The notes beneath the pieces are model-generated. The model did not search any database. It was not told the DNA's origin and was given only the letters and a program-made list of their open reading frames with translations. This document shows positions 7,549 to 16,254 of a stretch of DNA of 30,920 nt, piece after piece. How positions within the stretch are numbered: the stretch's first letter is position 1; every line of letters starts with the position of its first letter. This DNA comes from CAMNAO01 sp045605145 (lineage in GTDB: Bacteria > Bacillota > Clostridia > Oscillospirales > Oscillospiraceae): positions 1 through 30,920 of the forward strand of contig JAZUPH010000056.1 in the NCBI GenBank assembly GCA_045605145.1, in the 5' to 3' direction. The position numbers and the translations under genes are program-made.

Positions 7549-8442
7549 ATGATAAATAAAACCGTTATGGCCGCCATCGTAGGCAGACCCAATGTGGGTA
7601 AATCCACACTTGCAAACCGCCTGGTGGGTGAGAAGATCGCCATCGTCACGCCCAAACCCCAGACTACCCGCCAGCGCATTTTCGGTATTGTCTCCCGGGG
7701 CGAGACCCAGTTCGTGCTGCTGGATACCCCTGGTTATCACCGCGCCCGCAACAAGCTGGGTGAGTATATGGACAAAATGTCCACCGGCAGCCTTGAGGGG
7801 GCCGATGTGGCCATTCTGGTGGTGGAGCCAAAGGCAGAAGTGGGCCCGCAGGAGAAGACACTGATCAAGGCCATCGCGGCCTCCAAGCTGCCTGCCGTAC
7901 TGGTGGTCAATAAAATCGATACTGTGGAGAAAGAAAAGCTGCTGGGCGTCATCGCGGCCTACGCCGCCGTGCACGATTTTGACGCTGTGGTGCCCCTTTC
8001 CGGCAAAACCGGAGATGGCACCGAATACCTGCTGAATGAGCTGGAGAAGTACGCACGCGAGGGTGAACAGCTTTTTGACGAGGATGAGTACACCGATCAG
8101 CCTGTGCGCCAGATGCTGGCTGAGATCCTGCGGGAAAAGCTGCTTATGTGCCTTGATGCGGAGATACCTCACGGTGTGGCCGTTGAGGTCACCCGATACA
8201 AGACCCGTGACAGCGGCCTTGTTGATCTGGATATGACCATCTATTGCGAGAAGGACAGCCACAAGGGCATGATCATCGGCAAAAAGGGCGAGATGCTAAA
8301 GCGCGTCAACAGCCTTGCCCGCCGTGACATGGAAAAACTGCTGGATACCGAGGTGTTTATGCAGGTATGGGTGCGTGTCAAAGATAACTGGCGCGACAGC
8401 ACGGCCCTTCTTAAGAATTTCGGCTTTGCCGAGGATAACTGA
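7549..8442 (+). CDS. era: GTPase Era
   Basis: A 297-residue protein. The GTPase motifs are in order: G1 GRPNVGKST (12-20), G2 around TPKPQTTRQR (34-43), G3 DTPG (59-62) and G4 NKID (121-124). The C-terminal type II KH domain has its GxxG loop in IIGKKGEM (242-249). Era binds the 3' end of 16S rRNA and assists 30S assembly. The ATG at 7549 is chosen because AAAGGA lies just upstream and the protein then begins MINKTVMAAIVG; an extended start inside dgkA at 7501 would add 16 residues with no family match. It follows dgkA after 22 bases. Confidence 0.96.
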   Translation: MINKTVMAAIVGRPNVGKSTLANRLVGEKIAIVTPKPQTTRQRIFGIVSRGETQFVLLDTPGYHRARNKLGEYMDKMSTGSLEGADVAILVVEPKAEVGPQEKTLIKAIAASKLPAVLVVNKIDTVEKEKLLGVIAAYAAVHDFDAVVPLSGKTGDGTEYLLNELEKYAREGEQLFDEDEYTDQPVRQMLAEILREKLLMCLDAEIPHGVAVEVTRYKTRDSGLVDLDMTIYCEKDSHKGMIIGKKGEMLKRVNSLARRDMEKLLDTEVFMQVWVRVKDNWRDSTALLKNFGFAEDN

Positions 8443-8462
8443 CCTGAGATAAGGAGCGGAAG

Positions 8463-9224
8463 ATGTACGTCACGACCACCGGTCTTGTGCTGCGTGAAGT
8501 GGAATATAAGGAAAGCAGCCGCATACTCACGGTGCTGACAGGTGCCGAGGGTAAGCTGACCGTCAGCGCGCGGGGTGCAAAGCGCCGCGGCAGCAAAACT
8601 GCCGCCGCCACCCAGCTTCTTGCCCTGTCGGAGATGACGCTCCTTAACACCCGCGGCCGCTGGATGCTAACAGAGGCGCGCTGTATTGAGGAGTTTGCCG
8701 GTCTCAGAGATGATATTGCCCTTCTGGCGCTGGGTGCCTACATTGCCGAGGTGACCGAGGCCGTGGCCGATGAGGACAGCCCACAGCCCGAGCTTATGAG
8801 CCTTGCTCTCAACTCCCTTTTTGCCGCCGGTGAGCGAAAGCGCCCGGCTGAGCTGGTGCGTGCGGCCTTCGAGCTGCGCATTGCCGCACTGGGCGGCTTC
8901 GCCCCCGACCTTTCCATGTGTGCCATCTGCGGTGAGGAAACTCCCGCCCGACCCATACTCGATCTTTCCGGCGGTGTGCTCCACTGCGCCGGATGTATGT
9001 CCGGCGGGGCCCTTTCGCAAAAAGAGCTGTGCCCGGACTCACTTGCCGCCATGCGTTATGTGGCGGATGCACTGCCCAAGCGAATTTTCTCCTTCAGCCT
9101 TAAGGGCGATGCCCTCAGGCGCATGAGTGAAGCCTGTGAAGAATATCTTGCGCTGCATCTGGAAACAGGATTCCGCAGCCTGTCATATTACAAAAGTGTG
9201 AGGAATTTAAATGACATTCAGTGA
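8463..9224 (+). CDS. recO: DNA repair protein RecO
   Basis: A 253-residue protein: an N-terminal OB fold beginning MYVTTTGLVLREVEYKESSRI, a helical C-terminal domain, and a four-cysteine zinc site at 153, 156, 175 and 178 (CAIC and CAGC). RecO works with RecR and RecF to load RecA on single-stranded DNA coated by SSB. The start has a clear AAGGAG. It follows era after 20 bases, the usual order in Firmicutes, and its end overlaps mutS2 by 14 bases. Confidence 0.95.
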   Translation: MYVTTTGLVLREVEYKESSRILTVLTGAEGKLTVSARGAKRRGSKTAAATQLLALSEMTLLNTRGRWMLTEARCIEEFAGLRDDIALLALGAYIAEVTEAVADEDSPQPELMSLALNSLFAAGERKRPAELVRAAFELRIAALGGFAPDLSMCAICGEETPARPILDLSGGVLHCAGCMSGGALSQKELCPDSLAAMRYVADALPKRIFSFSLKGDALRRMSEACEEYLALHLETGFRSLSYYKSVRNLNDIQ

Positions 9225-11589
9225 AAAATCGCTGCAGACACTTGAACTGCCTGCGATACTAAATATGCTGGCCCATGAGGCAGCAAGCGACGGCGCCAAA
9301 GCCGCCGCTCTTGCCCTTGCGCCCAGCGGGGATTATTACACCACCGAGCTGCGTCTTAAAGAGACGGGCAGCGCCAAAAAGATGATGATCCTCAACGGCA
9401 GCCCTCCCTTTGCGGGGATCAAAGACATCGGCTCATCCCTTGCCCGCGCCGAAGCCGGCGGCTGCCTTAACACTACCGAGCTTCTTGCCGCGGCGGGTGT
9501 CCTGCGCGCCGCCAGAGAGACCATTTCCTATGCCGCGTCTGACAAGGGTGAACCGGGTAGTCTCGGCCGCCTGTTCTCCGGTCTCAAGGCCAACCGCCCT
9601 CTGGAGGAGCGGATAACCAATTCCATCATCGGTGAGGATGAGCTGGCGGATTCCGCCAGCCCCCAGCTTGCCGCCATCCGCAGAAAAATGCGCATGGCCG
9701 GCGACAGGATCCGCACCACTCTGCAAAAACTCATATCCTCCCCCACATACCAGAAGGCCCTGCAGGAGCCTATAATTACCATGCGCGGCGGCAGATATGT
9801 GGTGCCCGTGAAGGCTGAGTTCCGCTCCGCCGTGCAGGGACTTATACATGACGTGTCCGCAACCGGCGCAACACTGTTTATTGAGCCCATGGGCGCCGTG
9901 GATGCCAACAACGAGATCCGTGAGCTTCTCAGCCAGGAGAAGAACGAGATCGAGCGCATACTTATGGAGCTGAGCGGACTTGTGGCCGACTGTGCCGATG
10001 CACTGCGCCTTAATGTGCTGATGCTCACCCAGCTGGATCTGATTTTTGCCAAGGCGAAACTGGCCTTCCTTATGGATGCGGAGGAGCCGGAGCTGAATCG
10101 GGATAACCGCCTTGTCCTGCGCCGCGCGCGCCACCCGCTGCTCAATAAATCCACCGCCGTACCCATTGATGTGAAGCTGGGCGGCGACTACGATACACTT
10201 ATCGTCACCGGCCCCAACACCGGCGGAAAGACCGTCACCCTCAAGACTATCGGCCTTCTGTCTGCCATGGTGCAGTGCGGCCTGCAGATCCCCGCCGCCG
10301 ACGGCAGCACCCTGCCGGTGTTCACGCAGATCATGGCTGATATAGGCGATGAGCAGAGCATTGAACAGTCACTTTCCACTTTCTCGTCCCACATGACAAA
10401 TATCTGTCACATACTGGATGAGTGCGGCGAAGGCTCCCTCCTGCTGTTTGACGAGCTGGGCGCGGGAACCGACCCTGTGGAGGGCGCGGCTCTTGCCACC
10501 AGTATTATTGAATATGCCCGGGCAAGCGGCGCGCTGATTGCCGCCACCACCCACTATGCAGAGCTGAAGGTATATGCCACCACCCGCCCCGGTGTTCAGA
10601 ACGCCTCCTGCGAGTTTGATGTTGAGACCCTGCGACCCACTTACCGCCTTATCGTGGGTATACCCGGCAAATCCAACGCCTTTGCCATTGCAAGGCGCAT
10701 TGGCCTGCCCGATGCCGTGGTGGAGGATGCCCGCAGCCGCGTGGATACGGAGAGCGTTGAGTTTGAGCAGGTTCTGGAAAGCCTTGAGCGCACCAGACAG
10801 CAACTTGAACAGGAGCGTGACGAGGCCGAGAAGCTGCGCCGGCGCGCGCAGGAAGATGCCGATGCCGCCGGTAAGCTGCGCCGCGAGACGGAGGAGGAGC
10901 GGGAGAAGCTGACCAAGTCCGCCCGCCGTGAGGCAAACGATATTATCGACAAGGCCCGCCGCGCCGCCGATGACGCCTTTGACGAGATAAAGGCCATCCG
11001 TAAAAAACAGCTGTCCGGTGAGGATTGGCAGAAAACCAACGAGGCGCGCACCGCACTGCGCCGCGGTCTTAACGAGGCCGAGGATGCAGTAAACGGTGGC
11101 AGCAGGGAAGAAGACGCGCCGCCCCCCATAGTGCGCGAGGCCAGGGCCGGCGACACTGTCACCGTCCTTGCACTGGGTACCAGCGCAAATGTTATCTCCG
11201 TCAATGCCGACGGCAGCCTGCTGCTGCAGGCGGGCATATTCAAAATGACCGCCAAGCAGGATGAGGTGCGTGTCAGTGACGCGCCTGCAGTGAAAAAGCC
11301 CAAAACGCCCAAGGCCGAGAATGCACGCCATACTGCCTCTGCAGGTGTGGCCCCACAGGTTGATGTAAGGGGAATGACCGTTGACGAAGCCCTGCTTGTG
11401 GTGGAGCGATACATCGACAGCGCTGTAATGGCAAAGCTGAACACCGTCACCGTCATCCACGGCAAAGGTACCGGCGCACTGCGCAAGGCGGTGCAGGAAT
11501 CCCTGCGTCTTAACCGTCAGGTCAAGAGCTTCCGCATGGGCCGCTACGGCGAGGGTGAGATGGGCGTAACCGTTGTGGAACTGCGCTGA
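9211..11589 (+). CDS. mutS2: Endonuclease MutS2 / RqcU
   Basis: A 792-residue protein. The MutS core carries Walker A GPNTGGKT at 334-341 and Walker B LLLFDELGAGTD starting near 411. A long charged coiled coil follows at about 515-610, then a C-terminal Smr domain opening with VDVRGMT (717-723) with HGKGTG at 750-755. There is no mismatch-recognition domain, as expected for MutS2. Reported roles are suppression of recombination through the Smr nuclease in some species and rescue of collided ribosomes in Bacillus subtilis. The start ATG lies inside the end of recO with GTGAGGA upstream, so translation is likely coupled. Length is normal. Confidence 0.95.
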   Translation: MTFSEKSLQTLELPAILNMLAHEAASDGAKAAALALAPSGDYYTTELRLKETGSAKKMMILNGSPPFAGIKDIGSSLARAEAGGCLNTTELLAAAGVLRAARETISYAASDKGEPGSLGRLFSGLKANRPLEERITNSIIGEDELADSASPQLAAIRRKMRMAGDRIRTTLQKLISSPTYQKALQEPIITMRGGRYVVPVKAEFRSAVQGLIHDVSATGATLFIEPMGAVDANNEIRELLSQEKNEIERILMELSGLVADCADALRLNVLMLTQLDLIFAKAKLAFLMDAEEPELNRDNRLVLRRARHPLLNKSTAVPIDVKLGGDYDTLIVTGPNTGGKTVTLKTIGLLSAMVQCGLQIPAADGSTLPVFTQIMADIGDEQSIEQSLSTFSSHMTNICHILDECGEGSLLLFDELGAGTDPVEGAALATSIIEYARASGALIAATTHYAELKVYATTRPGVQNASCEFDVETLRPTYRLIVGIPGKSNAFAIARRIGLPDAVVEDARSRVDTESVEFEQVLESLERTRQQLEQERDEAEKLRRRAQEDADAAGKLRRETEEEREKLTKSARREANDIIDKARRAADDAFDEIKAIRKKQLSGEDWQKTNEARTALRRGLNEAEDAVNGGSREEDAPPPIVREARAGDTVTVLALGTSANVISVNADGSLLLQAGIFKMTAKQDEVRVSDAPAVKKPKTPKAENARHTASAGVAPQVDVRGMTVDEALLVVERYIDSAVMAKLNTVTVIHGKGTGALRKAVQESLRLNRQVKSFRMGRYGEGEMGVTVVELR

Positions 11590-11660
11590 ATGGCCTGTAT
11601 TATGTCAAAAGCAACAAATATTGCATCAAAATGGTTTGCAGGTTTAAATGCAAATTCCAA

Positions 11661-11689
11661 TTGACTATGTCAGATAAGTTTGCTAAAAT
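11661..11689 (+). promoter_or_regulatory. Sigma-A promoter for the HPr gene, with extended -10
   Basis: TTGACT (11661-11666), a 17-base spacer and TAAAAT (11684-11689) preceded by TGC, an extended -10. The start of transcription should be near 11696, giving a leader of about 55 bases. A TTTGCA...TGCAAA inverted repeat (11635-11654) sits just upstream of the -35 and could be an operator. Confidence 0.75.
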
Positions 11690-11749
11690 AGGCATACGGA
11701 GTGCTATGCGGCTGACCGTGCGCCGCCGCAATAATAAGGAGGAACCGCC

Positions 11750-12013
11750 ATGTTCGTAAAAGAAGCTGTAGTTTCCAATCAGGTAGGACTGCATGCGCGC
11801 CCTGCGACTTTCTTTACTCAGAAGGCCAACGAGTTCAAAAGCAGCATCTGGATCGAGAAGGCTGAGCGCCGCGTAAACGCCAAGAGCTTGCTCGGTGTTC
11901 TCTCGCTGGGAATCGTCAAAGGCACCACCATCAACATCGTTGCTGACGGCGCTGACGAGGAGAAGGCTGTTAATACACTGTATGAGCTTGTCTGCTCCAA
12001 CTTCGCAGAGTAA
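11750..12013 (+). CDS. ptsH: HPr, phosphocarrier protein of the sugar phosphotransferase system
   Basis: An 87-residue protein of the standard HPr fold. The phosphorylatable histidine is His15 in GLHARPATF, and the regulatory serine used by HPr kinase is Ser45 in NAKSLLGVLSLGI. Having the histidine argues for HPr rather than the regulator Crh, which lacks it. HPr passes phosphate from enzyme I to sugar-specific EIIA proteins; its serine-phosphorylated form drives carbon catabolite repression with CcpA. It is a single-gene unit with its own promoter, and ptsI is not adjacent. The ribosome binding site AAGGAGG is strong, in keeping with a highly expressed gene. Confidence 0.94.
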   Translation: MFVKEAVVSNQVGLHARPATFFTQKANEFKSSIWIEKAERRVNAKSLLGVLSLGIVKGTTINIVADGADEEKAVNTLYELVCSNFAE

Positions 12014-12023
12014 TAGGACAAAA

Positions 12024-12065
12024 GAATTGATGGGGCTGCTCCGCAATACGGGGCGGCCTCAATTC
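12024..12065 (+). terminator. Long hairpin after the HPr gene, probable terminator
   Basis: GAATTGA (12024-12030) pairs with TCAATTC (12059-12065), and inside it a GC-rich arm of about 10 bp (with G-U pairs) closes a CAATA loop. It starts 10 bases after the HPr stop. The U tract that follows is poor on both strands, so it may act as a weak terminator or as an mRNA-stabilising structure. Confidence 0.5.
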
Positions 12066-12105
12066 ATTGTACCGTGGGTATAATCCTGCAAAGGGGGTGT
12101 GTGCC

Positions 12106-13938
12106 GTGACCGTTCTGACAATTGAAGAGCTTCGTGAGAAGGCGAATAAACTGCCGCTTCAGCCGGGCGTGTACATCATGCATGATGCCGCCGGTGAGGT
12201 AATATATGTGGGCAAGGCGGTGAAACTGAAAAACCGCGTGTCCAGCTATTTCCACGGTGCCCACAACGCCAAGACCGAGGCGATGATCGCTAAAATTGCC
12301 GATTTCGATGTCATCATGGTCCGCAGTGAGTTTGAGGCGCTGGTGCTGGAAAACTCACTCATCAAGCGACACGCACCCCACTACAACATCCTTTTGAAGG
12401 ATGACAAGGGCTACCCCTGGGTCAGGGCCGATCTGCGGGAGGATTATCCCCGTTTCACCATCGTCTCCCGCCCGGCAAATGACGGTGCCCGCTACTTCGG
12501 CCCCTTTGGAGGGCGCAGCGCGGTTAAAGACGCCATCGATTCTGTGTGCAAGGCTTTCGGCCTTGCCACCTGTTCGCGGAAATTCCCCCGGGACATCGGC
12601 AAAGAGCGCCCCTGCCTTAATTACCACATGGGTGCCTGCCGGGGATGGTGCCTCAGGGACGCCACCCGCGCCGAATATCGTGATGCCTTTAATCAGGCTG
12701 TTCTGACATTTGAGGGCAAGGCGGATGTAATAATCAATGACCTTCGCGTCCGCATGGAAAAGGCGGCGGAGGAACTGCATTTTGAGCGCGCGGCCCAGCT
12801 GCGCGACCGCCTTCGCGCGGTGGAGCGGCTGAAGAGCAAACAGCACGCCAGTACCCTGCGGCGGGGGGACATGGATGTGGTGGGATTCCATCGCAGCCAG
12901 AGCCGCGCCTGCTTTGTTGTGCTGCATTACATTGAAGGTCAGCTCCTGGATAAGGATATGGAGCTTATTGATGCGCCACTTGAGGATGACGGCGAGGCAT
13001 TGTCCGCCCTTGTCCGCCAGTATTACACCATGCGCGGCGGCGCACCCCGCCTTGTTCTGCTGCCTGCGGAGCTTCCGGACGCTGATGCGATGGGCGAGTA
13101 CCTTTCCGGCCTTTACGATGCCCGTGTGGAGCTTCGAGTACCCCAGCGGGGCGAACTCAAGGCCCTCGTTGATACCGCCCGGCTCAATGCACAGCAGGAG
13201 ACCGAGCGTGTCACCACCAGCGAAGAGCGTGTTACGAAAACTGCCGAATGGCTGCAACGGCACCTCGGCCTTATCGGTCCGCCCAAAAGGGTGGAGGCTT
13301 TCGATATTTCCAACACCGGCTCCGACGACATCGTTGCGGGCATGGTGGTGTTTGTAAACGGGAAACCCCTCAAGCGGGACTACCGCAGATTCAAGATAAA
13401 ATCCACCCTTGTACAGAACGATTATGCCAGCATGGATGAGGCGGTACAGCGCCGCTTTGAAAGCTATCTTGACGGTGACGAAAAGTTTTCCAGCCTTCCC
13501 GACCTGCTGCTTATCGACGGCGGGCAGGAGCATGCAGCCGTTGCCAGGGACAGACTTGATGCCCTGGGGCTGAGAGTGCCTGTCTACGGTATGGTAAAGG
13601 ACGAGCGGCACCGCACCCGCGCCCTGATCTCACCCGAAGGGGAGGAGATCGGCATTGACGCCGCACCATGGGTGTTTTCATTTATCGGACGCATTCAGGA
13701 AGAGGTGCACCGCTACGCCATCGCATATCACCACGATCTGCACGCGGCTCGTACCCGCGCGTCACAGCTTGACGCAATACCCGGCGTGGGTGAGGTGCGC
13801 AAGGCGGCACTGCTCAAACAGTTTAAGAGCATCGCGGCGATAAAAAAAGCCACCGCGGATGAGCTTGCCCGCGTGGTGCCGAAAAACGCGGCCCGGGCCG
13901 TGTATCAACATTTTCACCCCGAGGAGGAATTGAAGTGA
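12106..13938 (+). CDS. uvrC: Excinuclease ABC subunit C (UvrC)
   Basis: A 610-residue protein. The N-terminal GIY-YIG nuclease is recognisable from PGVYIM and IYVGKA within the first 50 residues. A UVR domain lies around 190-225 (EKAAEELHFERAAQLRDRL). An RNase H-like nuclease follows with EAFDISNTGSDD and LLIDGGQEHAAVA, then two helix-hairpin-helix motifs near the end (DAIPGVGEVRKAAL). UvrC makes both incisions around lesions in nucleotide excision repair. GTG at 12106 is chosen because AAGGGGG lies 8 bases upstream and the family N-terminus fits. The stop overlaps the start of rsmD by 4 bases. Confidence 0.96.
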   Translation: MTVLTIEELREKANKLPLQPGVYIMHDAAGEVIYVGKAVKLKNRVSSYFHGAHNAKTEAMIAKIADFDVIMVRSEFEALVLENSLIKRHAPHYNILLKDDKGYPWVRADLREDYPRFTIVSRPANDGARYFGPFGGRSAVKDAIDSVCKAFGLATCSRKFPRDIGKERPCLNYHMGACRGWCLRDATRAEYRDAFNQAVLTFEGKADVIINDLRVRMEKAAEELHFERAAQLRDRLRAVERLKSKQHASTLRRGDMDVVGFHRSQSRACFVVLHYIEGQLLDKDMELIDAPLEDDGEALSALVRQYYTMRGGAPRLVLLPAELPDADAMGEYLSGLYDARVELRVPQRGELKALVDTARLNAQQETERVTTSEERVTKTAEWLQRHLGLIGPPKRVEAFDISNTGSDDIVAGMVVFVNGKPLKRDYRRFKIKSTLVQNDYASMDEAVQRRFESYLDGDEKFSSLPDLLLIDGGQEHAAVARDRLDALGLRVPVYGMVKDERHRTRALISPEGEEIGIDAAPWVFSFIGRIQEEVHRYAIAYHHDLHAARTRASQLDAIPGVGEVRKAALLKQFKSIAAIKKATADELARVVPKNAARAVYQHFHPEEELK

Positions 13939-14489
13939 GAGTAATCAGCGGCAGCGCGAGAGGGCGCCGCCTTAAAGAGCCGTCGGGCATGGACATTCGC
14001 CCCACCGCCGATCAGGTGAAAGAGGCCATGTTCAGCATACTGCAGTTTGACATACAGGGTGCCCGCGTGCTGGATATGTTCGCCGGCACCGGCCAGCTGG
14101 GTATCGAGGCATTGAGCCGAGGCGCCGCTTCTGCGGTGTTCTGTGATGAAAGCGCTATGAGCCAGCGCCTTGTGAACGAAAACCTGCGCACCTGCGGCTT
14201 TGAGGACAGGGGTCAGTTCCGCCGCGGTGATGTGCGCCGTCTGCTGCCCTCTTTGGGGAAGTTTGATGTTGTCATCCTTGACCCGCCCTACGCGTCGAAT
14301 TTGTATGAAGATTGTCTGAAAATGATAATTGAAATTGACATTCTTACCGAAGATGGTATAATTATCTGTGAATCTTTGAAAGAAAGGCAAATGCCTGAGC
14401 TGCCTGCGGATTTCGCCAATGTGAAGGAGTACCGCTACGGCAAGAAAAAGCTCACGGTGTACCGCCGCAAGGGCATGGTGACAGAATGA
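13935..14489 (+). CDS. rsmD: 16S rRNA (guanine966-N2)-methyltransferase RsmD
   Basis: A 184-residue Rossmann methyltransferase. It opens with MRVISGSARGRRL, has the RPTADQVKEAMF stretch near 22-33, the SAM-binding LDMFAGTGQLGIEAL near 46-60, and the catalytic DPPY at 116-119. RsmD methylates G966 of 16S rRNA in the 30S subunit. The GTG start overlaps the uvrC stop and the end overlaps coaD by 4 bases, the common clostridial rsmD-coaD pair. Length is normal. Confidence 0.95.
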   Translation: MRVISGSARGRRLKEPSGMDIRPTADQVKEAMFSILQFDIQGARVLDMFAGTGQLGIEALSRGAASAVFCDESAMSQRLVNENLRTCGFEDRGQFRRGDVRRLLPSLGKFDVVILDPPYASNLYEDCLKMIIEIDILTEDGIIICESLKERQMPELPADFANVKEYRYGKKKLTVYRRKGMVTE

Positions 14490-14971
14490 GGATAGCTGTA
14501 TATCCGGGCAGCTTTGACCCGATAACACTGGGACATCTGAATATCATCCGGCGTGCGTCCCGCATTTTTGACAAGGTGTACGTCTCTGTCATGGTAAACT
14601 CTGCCAAGAACCCCATGTTCACCCTTGAGGAACGGATGGATTTCATTTCCCGCACCGTTGCGCGTCTGGGCAATGTGCAGGCGGACTGTTCGGACAAGCT
14701 GCTGGTGGAGTATGCCAGAAGTGTCGGTGCCAGCGTGATCGTGAAGGGTCTTCGCGTAGTGTCCGATTTTGAGATGGAGTATCAGATGGCCCTGGCAAAT
14801 AAGAAGCTCGCTCCGGATATTGAGACGGTGTTTCTTACCTCCAGTGAGAAGTACACATATCTTAGCTCCACCATCGTTAAAGAGATGGCGCGCTATAACG
14901 CCGATCTGCGCCAGTTTGTACCCCGGGAGATCATTGACGATTTCCAGAGGATGGTCAACGAACGAACCTGA
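14486..14971 (+). CDS. coaD: Pantetheine-phosphate adenylyltransferase (CoaD)
   Basis: A 161-residue nucleotidyltransferase. It opens with MRIAVYPGSFDPIT, carries the TxGH signature at residues 14-17, KGLR near 87-90, and LSSTIVKE at 126-133, the second nucleotide-binding motif. CoaD transfers AMP to 4'-phosphopantetheine to make dephospho-CoA, the penultimate step of CoA synthesis. It is cytoplasmic and usually a hexamer. Its ATG overlaps the end of rsmD, indicating coupled translation. Confidence 0.96.
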   Translation: MRIAVYPGSFDPITLGHLNIIRRASRIFDKVYVSVMVNSAKNPMFTLEERMDFISRTVARLGNVQADCSDKLLVEYARSVGASVIVKGLRVVSDFEMEYQMALANKKLAPDIETVFLTSSEKYTYLSSTIVKEMARYNADLRQFVPREIIDDFQRMVNERT

Positions 14972-14977
14972 GTCTTT

Positions 14978-14997
14978 CGGGCAGCGTCCCGTTTTTT
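14978..14997 (+). terminator. Short terminator after coaD
   Basis: CGGG (14978-14981) pairs with CCCG (14988-14991) across a 6-base loop, followed directly by six T residues (14992-14997). The stem is short, so read-through into the next gene is likely. Confidence 0.45.
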
Positions 14998-15036
14998 ATA
15001 TACGCGCCCTGTGCGTGAGGAAAGGAATTTGATCTG

Positions 15037-15552
15037 ATGGGTAACAATGTTCAGGAACTTCTGGAAATGCTGTATAACATGGTGTCAAGTGCGTGGAGTG
15101 TGCCTCTGGGTGCCGGCAAGTGCGTTATCGAGCGCGACAAGGCTCTTGACCTGCTTGATGAACTGAAGGCCCAGTTCCCCAGCGAGCTGGCTGAGGCCCG
15201 CCGCCTTACAGCCGCCAGAAATGAGTATATCGCCAACACCAAGCGCGATGCGGAGGCAATTAAAAAGGCCGCCAACGACCGCGCCAGCCAGCTGGTCGAG
15301 CAGGAAGAGATCGTCCGCGCCGCCAGACTTAAGAGCAGCACCATCGTCAACGATGCCATGCTCAAGTCCAATGAGCTGCGCCGTGTTGCCAACGAATACG
15401 CCGACGATACCCTCAGAAGAACTGAGGAGGCTATCACTGCCGCCCTTAATGAGGTGCGTCAGTCCCGTAGCCGTTTCCAGGCAATCTCCAAGACCATTGC
15501 CGAGCAGACTGCCGCCCCCGCCGGATCTGCTGAAGAGGTTGAGCTGGGCTAA
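15037..15552 (+). CDS. Conserved coiled-coil protein encoded after coaD
   Basis: A 171-residue, strongly helical and charged protein. Residues 30-150 look like nearly continuous coiled coil (alanine- and charge-rich heptads such as TKRDAEAIKKAANDRASQ). A short N-terminal segment carries a SVPLGAGKCVIERD stretch. I recall proteins of similar size and pattern annotated only as hypothetical or ATPase in clostridia, often next to coaD. They resemble the stalk subunit b of ATP synthase or DivIVA-type proteins only through the coiled coil. No membrane segment is present. The function is unknown. It is separated from coaD by a weak terminator and is likely co-transcribed in part. Confidence 0.75.
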   Translation: MGNNVQELLEMLYNMVSSAWSVPLGAGKCVIERDKALDLLDELKAQFPSELAEARRLTAARNEYIANTKRDAEAIKKAANDRASQLVEQEEIVRAARLKSSTIVNDAMLKSNELRRVANEYADDTLRRTEEAITAALNEVRQSRSRFQAISKTIAEQTAAPAGSAEEVELG

Positions 15553-15613
15553 GCCGGGCTTTTGACCGAGGACCGAGGATTGATTAGCTAAATTTTTCTG
15601 AACGGAGATCACT

Positions 15614-16132
15614 ATGGAAACAATAAAAGCAATAAGCACCCGCTATTCCTGCCGCGCCTTCAATGACAGCCCTGTGGAAGAGAGTATTCTCAGGGACATC
15701 GTTGCTGCGGGCAGCCTTGCCGCCATCGGCAGGGGACAGTTCAAAAATGTGTTCATCACCGTCATCCGTGACAAGGCTCTCCTTGACGAGCTGGACAAGG
15801 CCGGTCAGGCTGTGAGAAACAACCCCAATTACCACTGCCTCTATAATGCGCCTGTTCTGGTTTCTGTTGCAGTGAAGGGCGATGACAACCTGGGTAAAGA
15901 GAATGCAGCCTGCGTCATCCAGAATATGATGATTGCCGCTGCCGACAAAGGTATTGACAGTATTTATCTGCATTCCCCCTGCAGTTTCCTTGATGATAAC
16001 CCGCAGATGTTTGCCAAACTGGGCGCTCCCGATGGGTTTATCCCCGGCGCTTTTGTGGCACTGGGCTACGCCGCCAAAGAGAAACCCCAGGCGCGTGAGC
16101 TCGCCTGCCGGATCGAAACACTCTGGCTCTGA
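15614..16132 (+). CDS. Nitroreductase family protein
   Basis: A 172-residue flavoprotein. It opens with IKAISTRYSCRAFNDSPVEESIL, the family N-terminus in which the arginine and serine contact FMN phosphate. The centre has MMIAAADKGIDSIYLHSPC, the helix and loop lining the flavin, and the C-terminus has PGAFVALGYAAKEKP, also a family hallmark. Members are usually homodimers that use NAD(P)H to reduce nitroaromatics, quinones or flavins; the natural substrate here is unknown. It is cytoplasmic. The ribosome binding site is GGAG, 7 bases before the ATG. A hairpin terminator follows. Confidence 0.88.
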   Translation: METIKAISTRYSCRAFNDSPVEESILRDIVAAGSLAAIGRGQFKNVFITVIRDKALLDELDKAGQAVRNNPNYHCLYNAPVLVSVAVKGDDNLGKENAACVIQNMMIAAADKGIDSIYLHSPCSFLDDNPQMFAKLGAPDGFIPGAFVALGYAAKEKPQARELACRIETLWL

Positions 16133-16159
16133 TCTACAAAGGGATATGACACAGTTTCG

Positions 16160-16196
16160 GACCGTCTGCAGTGTTTGCCGCAGGCGGTCTTGCTTT
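16160..16196 (+). terminator. Terminator after the nitroreductase gene
   Basis: GACCGTCTGC (16160-16169) pairs with GCAGGCGGTC (16180-16189) with one G-U pair over a 10-base loop, followed by TTGCTTT. It lies 27 bases past the stop. Confidence 0.65.
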
Positions 16197-16254
16197 GGGC
16201 ATGAAGGATTGCTTTTCGGGGCATGAATATCCAATAGCATGAAGGGAGATCAAT

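Noticed and set aside
12079..12084. A TATAAT box just before uvrC
   Set aside because: No acceptable -35 lies at 16-18 bases (that position reads GCCTCA within the HPr hairpin) and there is no TG extension, so it is not called a promoter.
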